DNA of 64,000 bases. It comes from Cymodocea nodosa (lineage: Eukaryota; Streptophyta; Magnoliopsida; Alismatales; Cymodoceaceae). The position numbers and the translations under genes are program-made. The DNA lies in the NCBI GenBank assembly GCA_036874045.1, contig CM072341.1, forward strand, positions 17,992,501 to 18,056,500, written 5' to 3'. The notes under the pieces are model-generated. The model saw only the letters and a list, made by a program, of their open reading frames with translations. It did not search any database and was not told the DNA's origin. This document shows, piece by piece, positions 35,541 through 47,775 of the stretch (the stretch's first letter is position 1; every line of letters begins with the position of its first letter).

Positions 35541-38078
35541 TCAGACGAGTGCACAGTTGAGCCTGGGGATTGGCACTGCGACGAGCCTGTTAGCCCTGGG
35601 CGCGGTGAGGCCGAACACATCTCCCATGTCGAGCTCGCTCGGCTTCATGCCGTCAGGCAGCTCCCATTTGAAGCAGTGCAGCATATGGGAGATGGCCATC
35701 TCCAACCCGTAGAGGCCGAGCTGCATGCCCGGGCACGACCTCCTTCCGGACCCAAAGGGGATGAACTCGAAATAACCACCTCTGAAGTCCACCCCGGACG
35801 CCTCCTCGGTCATGAACCGGGACGGGCGGTACGCGTCGGCGTCCTTCCACGAGCTTTTGTCGCGCCCGATGGCCCAGACGTTGATCATGACGCGGGACTT
35901 GGCGGGGACGGAGTAGCCGGCAACCTCGCAGTCCTCGGCGGTTTCGTGGAGGAGGAGCGGGATGGGTGGGTGCAGGCGGAGCGTCTCCTTCATGCAGCAC
36001 TTGAAGTAGGGGAGCTTGTCGAGGTCTGATTCTTGGACCTTGCGGTCAAGTCCGACGACGTCGGCCAGCTCCTCTTGCACCTTCCTCATGTCGTCGGGGC
36101 TCTTCAACAGCTCCGCCAGCGCCCACTCGATAGCCGACGCCACCGTCTCCGTCCCTCCGAACATCACATCCTGCAAGGTTAACGTGGTTATAATTAATTA
36201 ATTAATTATACCGTGCCAATTTAACGTGGTTGCCCGTGAATCATAAGGTTAACCTTAAATTAAAGAAAAATATTATTCCAATGTCTGGGAGAATTTAATA
36301 ATCCGATTAAATATGGTATTCGTTCGTACATGTCTGTCGCCAGTGTTGGACGCAGCTCCGTCCACGTCATCCAGAGGATAAGTACTCACAGAGTAAAGTT
36401 TTTTTTTTTTTTTTTCTTCTGTGAGGCGTCGCCCAGAAACTCAACATTTCATTTATAAAATTTAAAAATAATTATATAAAAATTTATCTATGATACAATC
36501 TATTGCATTTTTATTAAAATTATAATTTGATCTGAACCATATTATTCATTAAGATATTTTGATTAAAAATCAAATTTAAAGCAAAATTTATAGGTGCGTG
36601 TTGAAATATAAGACGTTTAGATAAGTAAGATCAATATTTATTTAATTTAAGTAAAATTTGAATAATCATCTAATAACAATTAAAATCTAAAAAAAGATCA
36701 TCCACAGGAATTTAGCTGCATGTAGATCGATGAAGACTTGCTAGCTTGGGTCTTACTTAATTCTGTCTCCAACTCAGGTTAGGTGAAGACCAGAAGGTCT
36801 AATTCATGGCGTAATCGAATTTTGTTGTTGCATGCCAAGAACATCGATCTATCTCTATATACGGTACCATGTGAGATGGTAAACCAATTAAATTTACTTG
36901 ATTGATATGAAGATATATATAATTAGCAATAATTAACGACGCAGGGATGAAGAGGATGATGGTAAGTATGATCAAGTGAGGTTTATAAGCACGCACCATG
37001 ATGATGGCCTTGATGTTGTCCCTCGTCAGTTTGAGCGTGCCTTGGAGGTCATCGGAACCACCCTTTTCCTGGCGGTTGGCTCGGCCGACTGCGCCGCCAC
37101 CTTCGGATTCGTCGAGAAAGACGAGCATGTCGTCGACCATGTCGGTGTCGATGGCGTCTTTGGGCTTGGGGTTGGCTATGTGCTCGGCTATGATGTGGTC
37201 GATGAAGCGATCCAGGGACCTGCGCGCCCTCTCCAGCCTTCCCTTCATGCCCTGCAGGTCCAACCACCCCAGCAGGGGGAAGAAGTCACCCAGGTTGAAG
37301 GCGCCGAAGAGCTTGGAGAACTCCTGGAGGATGGCGATGAACTTGTCCTGGTTGGAGATGGACATGGTCCCAAAGGCCGCGCGGAAGGTGATGTTCATGG
37401 TGAGGTTGAAGAAGAGCTCCCCCATGTTCACGGGGCGGCACGCGTCGGTGGCGAGGGACCGGACCATGGAGTCGACCTCGTCGCGGACGGAGGCCCAAGA
37501 CTCCGACCGCCGACGGCTGAAGAGACGCATGACGCAGAGCTTGCGCATCTGGCGCCAGAAGGGACCGTAGTGGGCGAAGGCCATGTCGGCCCGGTCGTAC
37601 GTCAGGTACCGAATGGCGATTCCAGCCGGCCGGTTCGAGAACACCTGGTCTTGCACCTACAGTAAGCGGGTACATCGACCGGTACAAGTTAACCAAAAAG
37701 AATGAAATCCTCGAGATTCTCTTATTCTCCAAGCGCGTATTCTTCCAATAAAAAAGAATAACAACGAAGAAATAAATATTAATGGCCGGTCGTGACTAGA
37801 ACCTGAAGAATTTGCTGGGCGACGTCGGGGGTGGACACGGCGAACGCGTTGAGTAGTCCGAGGCGGAGATGGAGGAGGCCGCCGTAACGCTCCCCGAGCT
37901 TGGCGAGGCCACGGTGGGTCAGGTGGTCCATCATAAGCATGTTCCCAATGATGGGATAGCCGGGTGGGCCTGGCGGGAGCGGGAGCCTCCGCCTCCGCCG
38001 CAGCACGAGGTGGGCGGACATGAGGATCGCCATGAGCGGCACGCAGAAGACAAGGACAAATTGCATGGGCTCCATCAT
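35541..38078 (-). CDS. F5H: Ferulate/coniferaldehyde 5-hydroxylase, cytochrome P450 CYP84A
   Basis: Three exons, 38078-37803, 37656-36997 and 36170-35541 (minus strand), give 521 residues, the usual CYP84A length. It hydroxylates coniferaldehyde and coniferyl alcohol at C5, committing the lignin pathway to syringyl units; it is anchored in the ER membrane and needs a P450 reductase. Residues 5-26 form the membrane anchor, followed by RRRRR and a proline hinge LPLPPGPPGYP (32-42). Helix C has WRQMR (126-130), helix I FGGTET (316-321), the ExxR motif is ETLR (374-377), and YRPSRF is near 426-431. The haem loop FGSGRRSCPG has Cys458 as the iron ligand. The tail, LPDGMKPSELDMGDVFGLTA, is typical of CYP84A. 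All key residues are present. Coding exons are very GC-rich, which opens long spurious antisense frames. Confidence 0.96.
36171..36996 (-). other. CYP84A intron 2
   Basis: 826-bp AT-rich intron splitting just before the helix I motif. It contains a T run at about 36400-36415 and nothing else recognisable. Confidence 0.85.
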
Positions 38079-39767
38079 CGGTACTGAATGATCAAACAAG
38101 GTAGCCACTATATATATGGTAGACGATCGGGCACTGGTATAATTCGGTTTTCCCTCTTGCTCGCTCGCTTCTTTGCTACCACACCACACAACGAAACCTC
38201 CCCTCAGCTTGCTTATTACCCCCACCCCTCTTACTTGCTCGACGACGCCCAAGCTAGCTAGCTCTCCATCTGTATGGGTAGTGTTTGGACGATGGTGTTG
38301 GGATGCTCTTGGACCTGGAGTGGTGAGTCCCTGAGGAAGGAGGGAAAGAAAAGAGACCAGCACATTTATACCTGCATGTGGGGGTGTAGCGTGTACACAC
38401 AAGTGGCTGATATTTCATCCTATCGATGATCAATAAATTATCGTCACTTTAAATTTTCCCACCTAATCGAGATTGTGACGAGTTTGAATAACAACTATAT
38501 ATATTCTTTGTAAATGAATACCTAAATATATATATATATATATTTCAAGTTTTAAGCAATAATATCGCATTGAAAAAAAACGCACACCCCATGCACACAG
38601 ACGTACGGAGAATGACAAGTGCGTTACTTTACCTAACGTAAAATCCTTTAATTGAAAAAAATGCATTTTCTACGATAGCATCTTGAAAAAGAGGGAGAGA
38701 CAAAAGGGAAAAGGCGCCTTCGACCATATCAATCTTTTTTTTAGAACGAAGAGCATTTCAACGGTTGTCGACTCACGTGAAAGAGGGCGTACTGAACATG
38801 TATATCATCTGTACCGCCATTTTATTTAATTGCACATTTAAGATTTTTTTTAGTACCGACTGACTATTTTCACTTGTAGTTTATTTAATTACGTGCCTAC
38901 TGCAAGTATCCATAGACATCTTTTAAATAAAACGTCCACAGGCAGGCATACGTGAAGTAGCTTTACACCATATTAAAAATTTTAACTTAAAAATCAATTA
39001 ACGACAAATGAAATAATTCATCGTACATAAAACTCAGTTAAAATGGCACTCTGTGGTTCCATATATACTTTAGCGGTCTTTTTTCAACAACTCAATTTTA
39101 TTCGTGCTTTTTTCTGTTCAAAGATCGGTCTGTCTTGTGTGACATGACATATCCGGTTAATTTATCAATTTAAGAGAAAATACATAGTTTGCTTGGGCTG
39201 TCGGCAATTTGGGCTTCAACCGAGTTAACCATATTTGTGGCTTGATTACCAACATGATGTGATAAATTGCTCCACAAATTAACATAACATCCGTTTGTTT
39301 CACCAAACAAGTGCAAAAAGGCGAAGTTGCTTAATTGGACAACCGCACTGTTTCCTCAAATCTCCCTTATTAATCTCCATGCATTGCCTTTGAACGTGAG
39401 TTTCCCGGTCACGTAAGGTGGAGGGCCAGCGTAGGAGAAGTGGAAATTTAAGAATAAATAAATTTTTTGTGTTAGGTGACTGCAGGGAAACTTGAAGAAT
39501 TACTTTCCTTAGATTTCTAATTTTTTTTTAACCGAGAAAGAATCTATAGTTATGTAAACTTAATTTTAAAGAGGAAATTTTATTTTATTTTTTTTCTCAG
39601 GTAACTAGTAGGTGTACCTGAACATATTTTAATTTAAAATCAGTTGGTAGTAAAAAGTAAAAAAGATTCATCAGTATGTAAATTCCTTTTCTATCTTAAT
39701 CTGTTGTGGATGTAAGATTATTTAACACTAAACATATACCTCTACCAATCTAAAAGCTGTCTGGCAA

Positions 39768-39791
39768 CATACATACATACATACATACATT
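39768..39791 (+). repeat. ACAT tetranucleotide microsatellite
   Basis: Six consecutive ACAT units in intergenic DNA. Confidence 0.9.
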
Positions 39792-40018
39792 TAGCTGTTG
39801 GCTACTGAGTGGTGAGAGATTGTTGAAGGAAATTTGAAAAAAGAAAAAGGTTCTTTGGATCGATTGATTTTTGTTGGAGTCGGCGTAGGTTGTATGTATG
39901 CATGAATTCGATGGCGCGCGCGTGGTTTGACTTTTGATTTCATTGCCACATGCAATTAAATTCTTCAAGATCATCGCTTGAGTCACCGGTCACATGCAAT
40001 GTCCAGTGGTACACATGT

Positions 40019-40042
40019 GTACACACACACACACACACACAC
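40019..40042 (+). repeat. AC dinucleotide microsatellite
   Basis: About eleven AC units upstream of the CYP84A gene. Confidence 0.9.
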
Positions 40043-40487
40043 CTAAATTCTATCCCTACGTTAATTCAGGAGAACTTTCCAAATGATTTTCCGGAAAAAC
40101 TATAAAATAAAATTCGGAGAATATATTCAGGATTGATGTGCAACACGTTACGTTGTTTCTTGATGGTGATATATTTTTAGGTAAACGTCGAGGATAAATT
40201 GAGAACCACGAGATGAGGACAGGAGAGCGACACGGAGACGATGGATGATTAGTATTTCCACAAGTATCATATGCGCGACTGTAATAATGAACGATTCGGT
40301 TGATCACTAAAAGAATTCGAACATGTATTGATCAACAAAGAAACTAATTTAATTAAGGCCTTCCCTTCTTATATATATATATAAAGTTGGTACGTTGTCG
40401 TTGATTTTAATTTGTCGATGGGGTACGTCCGCTGCCATATTTCATTCATATACATATTTATCGACGTTTGGTGCTCAGCTGGGATGT

Positions 40488-40519
40488 ACATATATATATA
40501 TATGTGTGTGTGTGTGTGG
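40488..40519 (+). repeat. Compound TA/TG microsatellite
   Basis: A run of TA units passes directly into a run of TG units. Confidence 0.9.
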
Positions 40520-42895
40520 CTTGGGGTAGGTGAGATGGGAACGGAGTGCAACCCATTCCAACCCTCGACATCGATGGTATCATTATGCTTAATTGCCATC
40601 CTCTCCTAATTAATAATCAAGACCTATAATTATCACAGGAGCTCTCGGTATGTACGTATCGTAAATCTAGGTTTCTGTCCATCTTGTCGATGAAAGGGAC
40701 TTGGCAACAAGAGCGTGCATACGTCATGACCTTTTGATTCTGAAATCGAGTCTACCCTTCTCGTAAACAGCGCCTGTCCTTCACCTTGTGATTATATTAT
40801 TATTGCGGGCAAAAGGTCTAAGGGGGTGTGAAAAAGAAGAAGGGGGGCATGAATTGGTTGAACGTCAGAACCATCAATATTCTAATTATCAAACAGACAA
40901 TTTACAGATAAGAACGAACGATCCAATAAAGAGTTGGTATAGGTTTCAGAGCCTGTGAAGAATTGTTCCGGCATGTGGTTCATGTCCAAGTCGACGGCGC
41001 GAGAGAGAGATTGGATTTGGAAGGAAGAGAGAAGATGACGATCGCCTGCGGGTTGTCCTCCAGAGTGCAGTCAAGAGAACGCTTCGGTCAAGGAGAGATG
41101 TTAGGTGGGGAAAGATACGTAGGACGACAATGCCGACTTCTTCTTCGGTCCGACTTTTCGTTTTAGAACTTTTCTTCGAGATTCGTCATCCTTACTTGCG
41201 TCTGATCACCTTTCGTCCTTATAAACTAATACTTAAAAGGTTTGACGATGAGACTTCTTTTTTAAACGTAGAAATTTTTACTTGTGAAAAATAACCTTTT
41301 CCTCCTTCTAGAAATTTACGTCTCGTTTTCCTTGGTCCATGCATTCTTTTGGATAACCCAGATTAATATAAAAAATCGTGTGATTTGTGGCCGTAGAGTC
41401 CAGAATATCTTCTGAATATTCTACAAGATTTTAAAAGTCACGTCCTTTTGGTCGAAGAACTATGCCACTAGTGCAAAGACTTTTTTAACTGAAGTTTAAT
41501 CAAAATGAGATCGACAACACCCTACAACTTTAATTCGCATCGTCAACAATAAAGAAGGCGACGTTCCAGACGGACGCATGAAACCAAAAGGAAAATAACA
41601 AGCGATCTCGCTTTTGTGGATCTTCGTCTGCTTCGTATCTTTTAATATTTTTTGTTACGTTTCCTTGACAACTTATTGTTGCAGACTTTTAATTTCGTAG
41701 AAGCAAGGTTTTAATTTTTAATTTAAATCTACCCTTGGAGGGGAAAAAAAAGAAAAAAGAAAAAGGGAAAAGGGAAAAGGTTGGAAACCCAGTTTACAGA
41801 TGATGTGTAATCAACGTAACAATACTTTTTTAAGTTTAGGGTGGTTGACAAATGGTGACACATATCTCTTCTTCACATCGAGCCCATCGCCGATTGCTTC
41901 GGCTCGTTAAGAAAAGAGGAAAAATGCCTTGACAGCTAATTAACAACATCACTCCTCCAACCATCTCAATTAAGCAAATCCATGTCCAAGGAAAGCCACA
42001 TCCATATGACTCCACCTGCTTGTCATTAAAGTAGCGTAGGAGCAGCGGCTTCATTCCGTGTTAGGTAGAAGATCATTCTCTCTAAATTAATCTAAATGTA
42101 CTACACAAATATACAACAACAACGTAAGTCGCTCAAGTCCATTTAAAACATGTGCTAAGGCCCATCCAAGAACACGCGGACCGTCAAACCGCACCGATGC
42201 AGCACATCCCGGCCCATCGAACACATCCAAAAGCCCAACCCACCAAAGACGACCAGATACGATCCGCCCAAACAGAATAAATTAAAGAAAAAGAGGCTTT
42301 CGGTATTCCTCACTCTCTCTTATGGTGGGGATAACACCATTGTTAACGCCACTTCCTTACAATTTATTCTTAAAGCAGGGGCGCAGGGCCAGAAAAAATA
42401 GATGTCACTGCTCACCGGTTACCAGGCAGCACTGAACGATGATACGGTGCAGGCTAAAAGCCCAAAGTACCTCTTGGATTATATGTACAAAAAGGGTGGA
42501 AAGATACTGAAAAGGCATGAATTGCAATTTCACAGGCACAAGCTTGCTTAGCTAATAATGTGATAATGCAGTTGGTCTTATTGTGAAAAAAAAGAAATCA
42601 TGTATTCAAATTCAGACGGAAGCACACCATTCTAAAAATTTTAAAAAGATATCACAAGTGGCTCACAGCTAAAGGTTAGTATTTTTTTGGAGTAATGAAT
42701 GTTAAGGTTAAGATTAACCAGAACCTGAACATTCAAGTGGGACTTCAGTTCGTTCTTTCACTGTGGTTGATAAATCAGGGCCCGAGTCTAGGGGGGTTCT
42801 TTTGAATTCTGCCATAAACCTAAAGTCCACTTTAAAATCTGATGTTAAGATGCAAGACGATTCCACTATTGGTAAGATAAAATCTAGAGTACACT

Positions 42896-44392
42896 TCAGG
42901 CAGCAGATGTTCTCTTCTTCTTCTTCTTCTTCTTCTTCTCCTTCTTTTGCTTCGGAAACCTCCCAAGGACACCCTTTCTCTCCTTATGTTTATCCATTTT
43001 GTTCCGCACGTTAAATACCTCCACTTTTGATGGATCCAGCAAATCTGCAGAGCAACTGAGAGCAACACCCTTTTCCACAGCCTCATCCCAAAGACGTCTC
43101 CCCCTATTGAACTCTCCATTCCTGCATAGTTTAGATATCAGGAGATCATACGTCGGCCCAGCGTCCTCGGTACACCATTTCTTCATTTGCTCAAACACCT
43201 GGAGGGCATGGTCCATCCTCTCTACTCCACACAGAACCCCAATTAGATCATGGTAAAACCTGGCCCCAGGCCTCATGCCACTTTCAATCATCTGCCCAAC
43301 GATCCGATTCCCCCGAACAAACCTCTCCGCCAAATACAGAACCCTAACCACGAGAAAGTAGCTGACCCAATCAGGGGAACAGCCCGCACCTCCCTGCATC
43401 ATAGACTCCAGTATCTCACAAGCTTCCTTCACTCTCCTTGTACGGCCCAAGCACGACAACAGTATGTTGTAGCTAACTGCAGTCGGCGACACACCACAAG
43501 TCTTCATGTCCATCATAATCATATTGGCCTCAGACACCAGAGCGGAAGGGTTGAACCTAAGATTCCTATCGCAGACACATCGGAGATAAGCATTGTAGCA
43601 CCCCAGTCCGGGGCAAAACCCTGCCGATTTCATCTCCCCAAGAACCCGGCGCGCTTCGCCAGCGTTCCTACGGTTGCACCATCCGTGGAGGAGGTGGCGG
43701 TAGACGTCATGCTCCTTCCCAGCGCCCGTGAGTTTCTCTTTGTGGTGCCATAGCACTCCCTCGGCCTTCCTTGCGTGGCCCCTCTCACACAATGCGTGGA
43801 TGATGGAAGTCACTCTGGTGGCGGAAGCCCCATCGTGGTTCTTCTCGAGGTCCTTGAAAAGACAGACGGCGTCAACTTCTCTCTCGGACTTCACGAGGGA
43901 CTCCGACACAAGAGCGAAGGTTTCTGCGTCCATGCGACGGTTCTCCCTTTTGAGATCGGAGGTCAGGATCCCTAGGGCCGTGAGGTCCTTTCTCGAGGCG
44001 ACGACACGGATTGCATGGAGGAAGATTTCGTCGGGAAGGGGATCGGCGCCGTGGCGGCGGGACCAGGAGAAGAAGCGAAGGAACCTCCTTGTGGTGAGGA
44101 CGCTGGTGGAGGCTTGGGTAGAGGCGAGAGAGTTTATGGTGTTGGTGAGTAGAGAGGTGGTGACGGGAACGCCGAGGCTGTCAAGGCGGGACTCCATGTC
44201 GTCGAGGCTGCCGACTTCATGGAAGACGATGTCATGGAGTTGTTGGAACCGCTGTGGTTGAGCAGCAGCAGCAGGTGGTGGTGAAAGGTTTTGGTCAGGC
44301 GCGGAGGAGCAGTGGTGGCGGGGAATGGGCTTGTTGTAGAGAAGGAAGCGGCGGTTGACATGGAATATTAGGGGCAGCGGTGATGGCCTCAT
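42896..44392 (-). CDS. P-class pentatricopeptide repeat protein, mitochondrial (At5g61370-like)
   Basis: Single-exon frame of 498 residues, typical of intronless plant PPR genes. The N-terminus (FHVNRRFLLYNKPIPRHHCSS) is basic and lacks acids, fitting organelle import. Helical PPR units follow from about residue 195. One runs HDVYRHLLHGWCNRRN to CPG; the next begins at CYNAYL. Others include AVSYNILLSCLGRTRRVKEA, a unit with EILESMMQ, and ARFYHDLIGVLCGVERMDHA and TYDLLISKLCRNGEF. There is no E or DYW extension, so it is P-class and likely acts in mitochondrial RNA processing or stability. The overall pattern resembles Arabidopsis At5g61370. The C-terminus is a lysine-rich tail with eight consecutive lysines encoded by a CTT repeat at 42914-42937. 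The frame starts at an ATG (44392) with high GC around it. Confidence 0.92.
   Translation of the reverse strand: MRPSPLPLIFHVNRRFLLYNKPIPRHHCSSAPDQNLSPPPAAAAQPQRFQQLHDIVFHEVGSLDDMESRLDSLGVPVTTSLLTNTINSLASTQASTSVLTTRRFLRFFSWSRRHGADPLPDEIFLHAIRVVASRKDLTALGILTSDLKRENRRMDAETFALVSESLVKSEREVDAVCLFKDLEKNHDGASATRVTSIIHALCERGHARKAEGVLWHHKEKLTGAGKEHDVYRHLLHGWCNRRNAGEARRVLGEMKSAGFCPGLGCYNAYLRCVCDRNLRFNPSALVSEANMIMMDMKTCGVSPTAVSYNILLSCLGRTRRVKEACEILESMMQGGAGCSPDWVSYFLVVRVLYLAERFVRGNRIVGQMIESGMRPGARFYHDLIGVLCGVERMDHALQVFEQMKKWCTEDAGPTYDLLISKLCRNGEFNRGRRLWDEAVEKGVALSCSADLLDPSKVEVFNVRNKMDKHKERKGVLGRFPKQKKEKKKKKKKKRTSAA
42914..42937 (+). repeat. CTT trinucleotide microsatellite inside PPR coding sequence
   Basis: Eight CTT units on the plus strand encode eight lysines near the PPR C-terminus on the minus strand. 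Confidence 0.93.
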
Positions 44393-44947
44393 CTCATAGC
44401 GTTGGCGGAAGGGTGACGTCCGACGAGTGCTGGTGGCGGCGATTTTCCGACGTATGTCCCAATATTGCTTTGAAAAACAATGGCAGCCGGTGCGCTTCGC
44501 TCGCAGAGGAGAGAATATACCTGAATGGTATGGTCAATTATCAATTTATTTTATTATAAATAATGGAATAAAAGATTTCAATTTAGATAAAAACACCGTT
44601 GAAGGAAGAGAAAAACATTTCCATTGTCAAAATAATTTGCAATTCTTCTGTTAGCCCAATATAAGAGATGTGGTACCGTTTGGGTTGAGATGAGCTGCAT
44701 ATTTTTACCATAGGTATGGTACGTGCTGATTTTAGCTTTATTTTACTAAGGGGAAGGATGTGTTGTATGTGAAATTCCAAAATATTTTCATTTAGACTTG
44801 TAAGTGGAACGTTACAAGAGTAGCGGGAGATTCCATGAGGCGTTCAAAGCCTCGAATAAGTTGCGATAGGTAAGAAACATGTTTCTTCAAGATCAGCATC
44901 CACGACATTATTCTTGAGTAGATTTGCACTTGGATCTTCAAGTCAAA
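44393..44947. other. Intergenic between the PPR and NDUFA5-like genes
   Basis: PPR promoter side and NDUFA5-like downstream flank, both genes on the minus strand. The rest is AT-rich with no recognised feature. A last NDUFA5 exon could lie here but I did not find one. Confidence 0.5.
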
Positions 44948-47760
44948 TCATTCACAACATAGAACTTGAATTCCTAGATCAACGGTGAAGAAGAAATTCA
45001 TTGATTTGTCGTCATGCAATGATGGGGCAGAGACTTTGCCATAGATTAAGCCTTGGCCTCGGGAGAAATGGATGCTCCATCCTTTGGAGTTGGTTTTGAG
45101 GTAACAGACAGCATCGAGCGTCTTGTAGAACTCTTCTGGCAGTGGACCAGGACGGCGAAGAGGGACGTGCTTCGGAACTGGGGCATCATTTTCAATCACC
45201 TCGCACTCATAGTCATCAGGGACACCCCAAGGATCCCATTCTGTAATAAGGCAAGTTAAATCTACAATAAGATACATAGTTCAGCCATTCCAGTGCAGCA
45301 ATAGAGGCTCTAAAAGCAGCATGTGTGTGATAAGTGTCAGTGCCCCGGATGGTGGCAGGGTACAAACATATGCTTCTAAACCCATCTTATTCTCGGGAAG
45401 TTGGAAAATACAACCCGTGTAGGGGACATTAAGATTGTTGAAAGGTGGTGAAATGGTATGATAAGTGGAAATAGTGATTCCAGATGGAGCACTAAATAAA
45501 TAGATAGAAATAAAGCACTGCAGGGATTTGCGATGTCTATGCATGCATTGAAGGAAACATCCTGATTATAAAAGGATTTGCGATATTTATGCCATGACAA
45601 GTAGGCACCGCAGGGATTTCAAATTTTATCCTGCTTAGCAACAATTTTTTTAGCAAGCTAAGAGACTAATTAGCCAGGCTTATCATTCAGGTTCAAAGAA
45701 TAAAGCAAACAAGTCAGGTGCTTCTATTGGCATCTTGTAGGAAAATGGACCAAGATCACCAGTTTTATCACTTGCATCCTCACCTTCAGTGTTCCATTAG
45801 GATTGGTAGACAGAGATGGGAAGATGTCTTCACCCAGCCTAGACCTCACCTACCGTGCACATAGGAATCGGGCGAAGAAATGCCACTGAATTCTTTATAG
45901 CTAGGTCCTCAAACCCACCATCTGCACATGAACGGAGGTCCCTTAGGTCATACAGAATCTCACTGTCTAGATGATCACTAGCAAGTCAAGTGCATCACAG
46001 CCCTTGTTTTGAAGTTGGTTCACCCAACCAACTTGATCAAGTATCTTGGCTTGGATGGAACGATGGAGCTCAAATAAGTTCCTAGGATCAGCACGAACAT
46101 GAGTAGGGGTGCCTTGGTTCATCTCCTTTGGGTTGATTTTTCCCAATTTCAACAGATGGCTCAGTGGTAAAATGTGAAACAAGTTCATCCAAACCTTCAT
46201 CATTCGCCCTTGGAACCCCAGGAGGGCAGGATCATCTCCCGCCCCACCAATATTGCCAACAGCCAAATCCCCCAAAGCTTCTTCACACTTAGCATGAGAT
46301 CATATGTAGTCGCCCTACATCAAGAACCCTCTTCACTGATGAGAGTTGTCTCCTTATATTGTGTAACCACCACCCACAATTTATGGCACGCACGCAAGCA
46401 TTCCACTAAAAAGCCTTTACAAGTACCATAAGGAATGGGATTAACACTACCAAGAGGAGTGACCTATTTATGGCACTACCTTCATTGCCATCGAGCTACC
46501 AAATGATTACCTCCTCAAAACCCACCATGATGGGTTAATAACAGCAGTGGACCGCTGATGTCTATTATGCTGCTGCGGCAGAGGAGCTCAAGCATCTCTC
46601 CCCATCCCTCCTAGGAGGAACGAAAAGCAACAGCTAATATTCATTGTTGTTGCTTCTGTTGTTATGGGAACATCTAGACATCAAGAGAGTGGCAATAAAA
46701 CAAGAGGCTGTAAATGTCCTCTTGAAAGCATTCACAAAACAAATTACATGGATATTTAGCATTGCTACTCAACCTAAATGTGTAAGTTGACTGGGCATTA
46801 ATGTGGTTGTTGGAATTAAGTAAGCCTCAAAAAGAAATACTTGGGCTGGAACCTAGAAAATGAAAGAGGTAAACTTTGTAAAGATGTAATAAACTCTAGA
46901 GGTGGAAAATGAAAGATGCAGCTAAACTTGATTCTGACATGGAGGAAGAACATAAATTGTACATGACTGGAACAATATGTGACAGCAATGTAGGTTAGAA
47001 AAGTGACGTTTTCATTGATTCCTCTTAACAGGTAAAGCTTTTCCACATAAGTGAAATTTTCCACATGCTCGTGCAAAAAAAGCTGAAATGAACGCTCTAG
47101 GCTACAAAAAAGCTCGATGCTGTACAGGACCAATCTCATCAAAGAAGGTACTCCTACTATCGAGTAGACTGTATGTGGCAAACCTCTTTTTTGGGCTATT
47201 CACGTTCAAGCCAACCCAGACAAGTTGAAGATTAATCGGTAACAACAGAACCTCTATTATCAATAGAATCGCATGCAAATCCCGTAACTTGGAACCTTAC
47301 GTGTTTTTCTGTACAAGAATTAGCAAGTCTACGATGTCAACCAACCCCGACCTTCAGAGATCCATCCAATGCCAAACAACAGCAAAACAAACATCAACGA
47401 AATATATCAAATTTTCGGTTGCCTACCTATCATTTTGGCAATGAGCTTGAGCTCGTCCTGTGCCTCCGCGAAGAGCTCCTCGACCTGCCCGCACCCAATT
47501 CTCTTCTCGATCTGCTCCCATTCTTTCTCCTCCTGGCAGACCTGGAGCCGGTACCTGGTGAAGCTCTCGACGGCCTTGCGGTATCCCTCGTCGTTGGGGA
47601 CGGCTTAGATCTCATTGAGGGTTTTGTTGTAGAGCGAGATGAGCACCTCCCTGGCATTGGGGACGACGTCGAGCCCCACAACGCCGGTCGTCTCCTTCAC
47701 CCTCGCCATCAGCATTCCCGCGCTCCGGCCGCCCGTCAGCAACATCCTGCGGAGGAACAT
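44948..47760 (-). pseudogene. Complex I subunit NDUFA5-like gene with in-frame stop
   Basis: Exon 1 (47760-47427) and exon 2 (from 45240) join in phase to give a clear relative of NADH:ubiquinone oxidoreductase subunit NDUFA5 (B13), an accessory subunit of the mitochondrial complex I matrix arm. Exon 1 starts MFLRRMLL and has VKETTGVVGLDVVPNARE, LISLYNKTLNEI, then a stop, then AVPNDEGYRKAVESFTRYR and GCGQVEELFAEAQDELKL. Exon 2 has EWDPWGVPDDYECEVIENDA, PVPKHVPLRRPGPLPEEFYK. The stop is TAA at codon 52 (plus strand 47605-47607), where relatives have CAA for Gln; everything after it is still conserved. The end of exon 2 (after FYKTLDA) reads into unfamiliar sequence to a stop at 44948, so a final exon may be missed. 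Either a recent pseudogene, an allele, or a base error. The 2.2 kb intron holds repeat-like DNA. Confidence 0.72.
45241..47426 (-). other. Intron of the NDUFA5-like gene
   Basis: 2.2 kb, partly GC-balanced. An antisense frame at 45967-46275 and flanks to about 46650 look repeat-derived (retroelement-like composition) but no domain can be named. No RNA gene is seen. Confidence 0.45.
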
Positions 47761-47774
47761 CTTCGCTCTCTTAC

Positions 47775-47775
47775 C

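Larger units (their letters stand above)
38079..42895. other. CYP84A upstream region and intergenic DNA
   Basis: A TATATATATGG-like sequence at 38109-38118 lies only about 30 bases before the CYP84A start, so either the 5' UTR is very short or it is not the TATA box. Simple repeats lie at 38528-38543, 39768-39791, 40019-40042 and 40490-40518. No coding frame with a recognisable domain occurs up to the PPR gene. Confidence 0.6.

Noticed and set aside
35532-36029. 165-codon plus-strand frame opposite CYP84A exon 3
   Set aside because: Antisense shadow with no recognisable domain.
36976-37665. 229-codon plus-strand open frame opposite CYP84A exon 2
   Set aside because: Shadow of the GC-rich CYP84A coding sequence; no domain. 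The minus-strand frame has all P450 motifs.
43250-44261. Long plus-strand frames opposite the PPR gene
   Set aside because: Antisense shadows of the 498-residue PPR frame.
45967-46275. 102-codon antisense frame in the NDUFA5-like intron, possible gag remnant
   Set aside because: Composition resembles retroelement debris, but no motif supports a family name.
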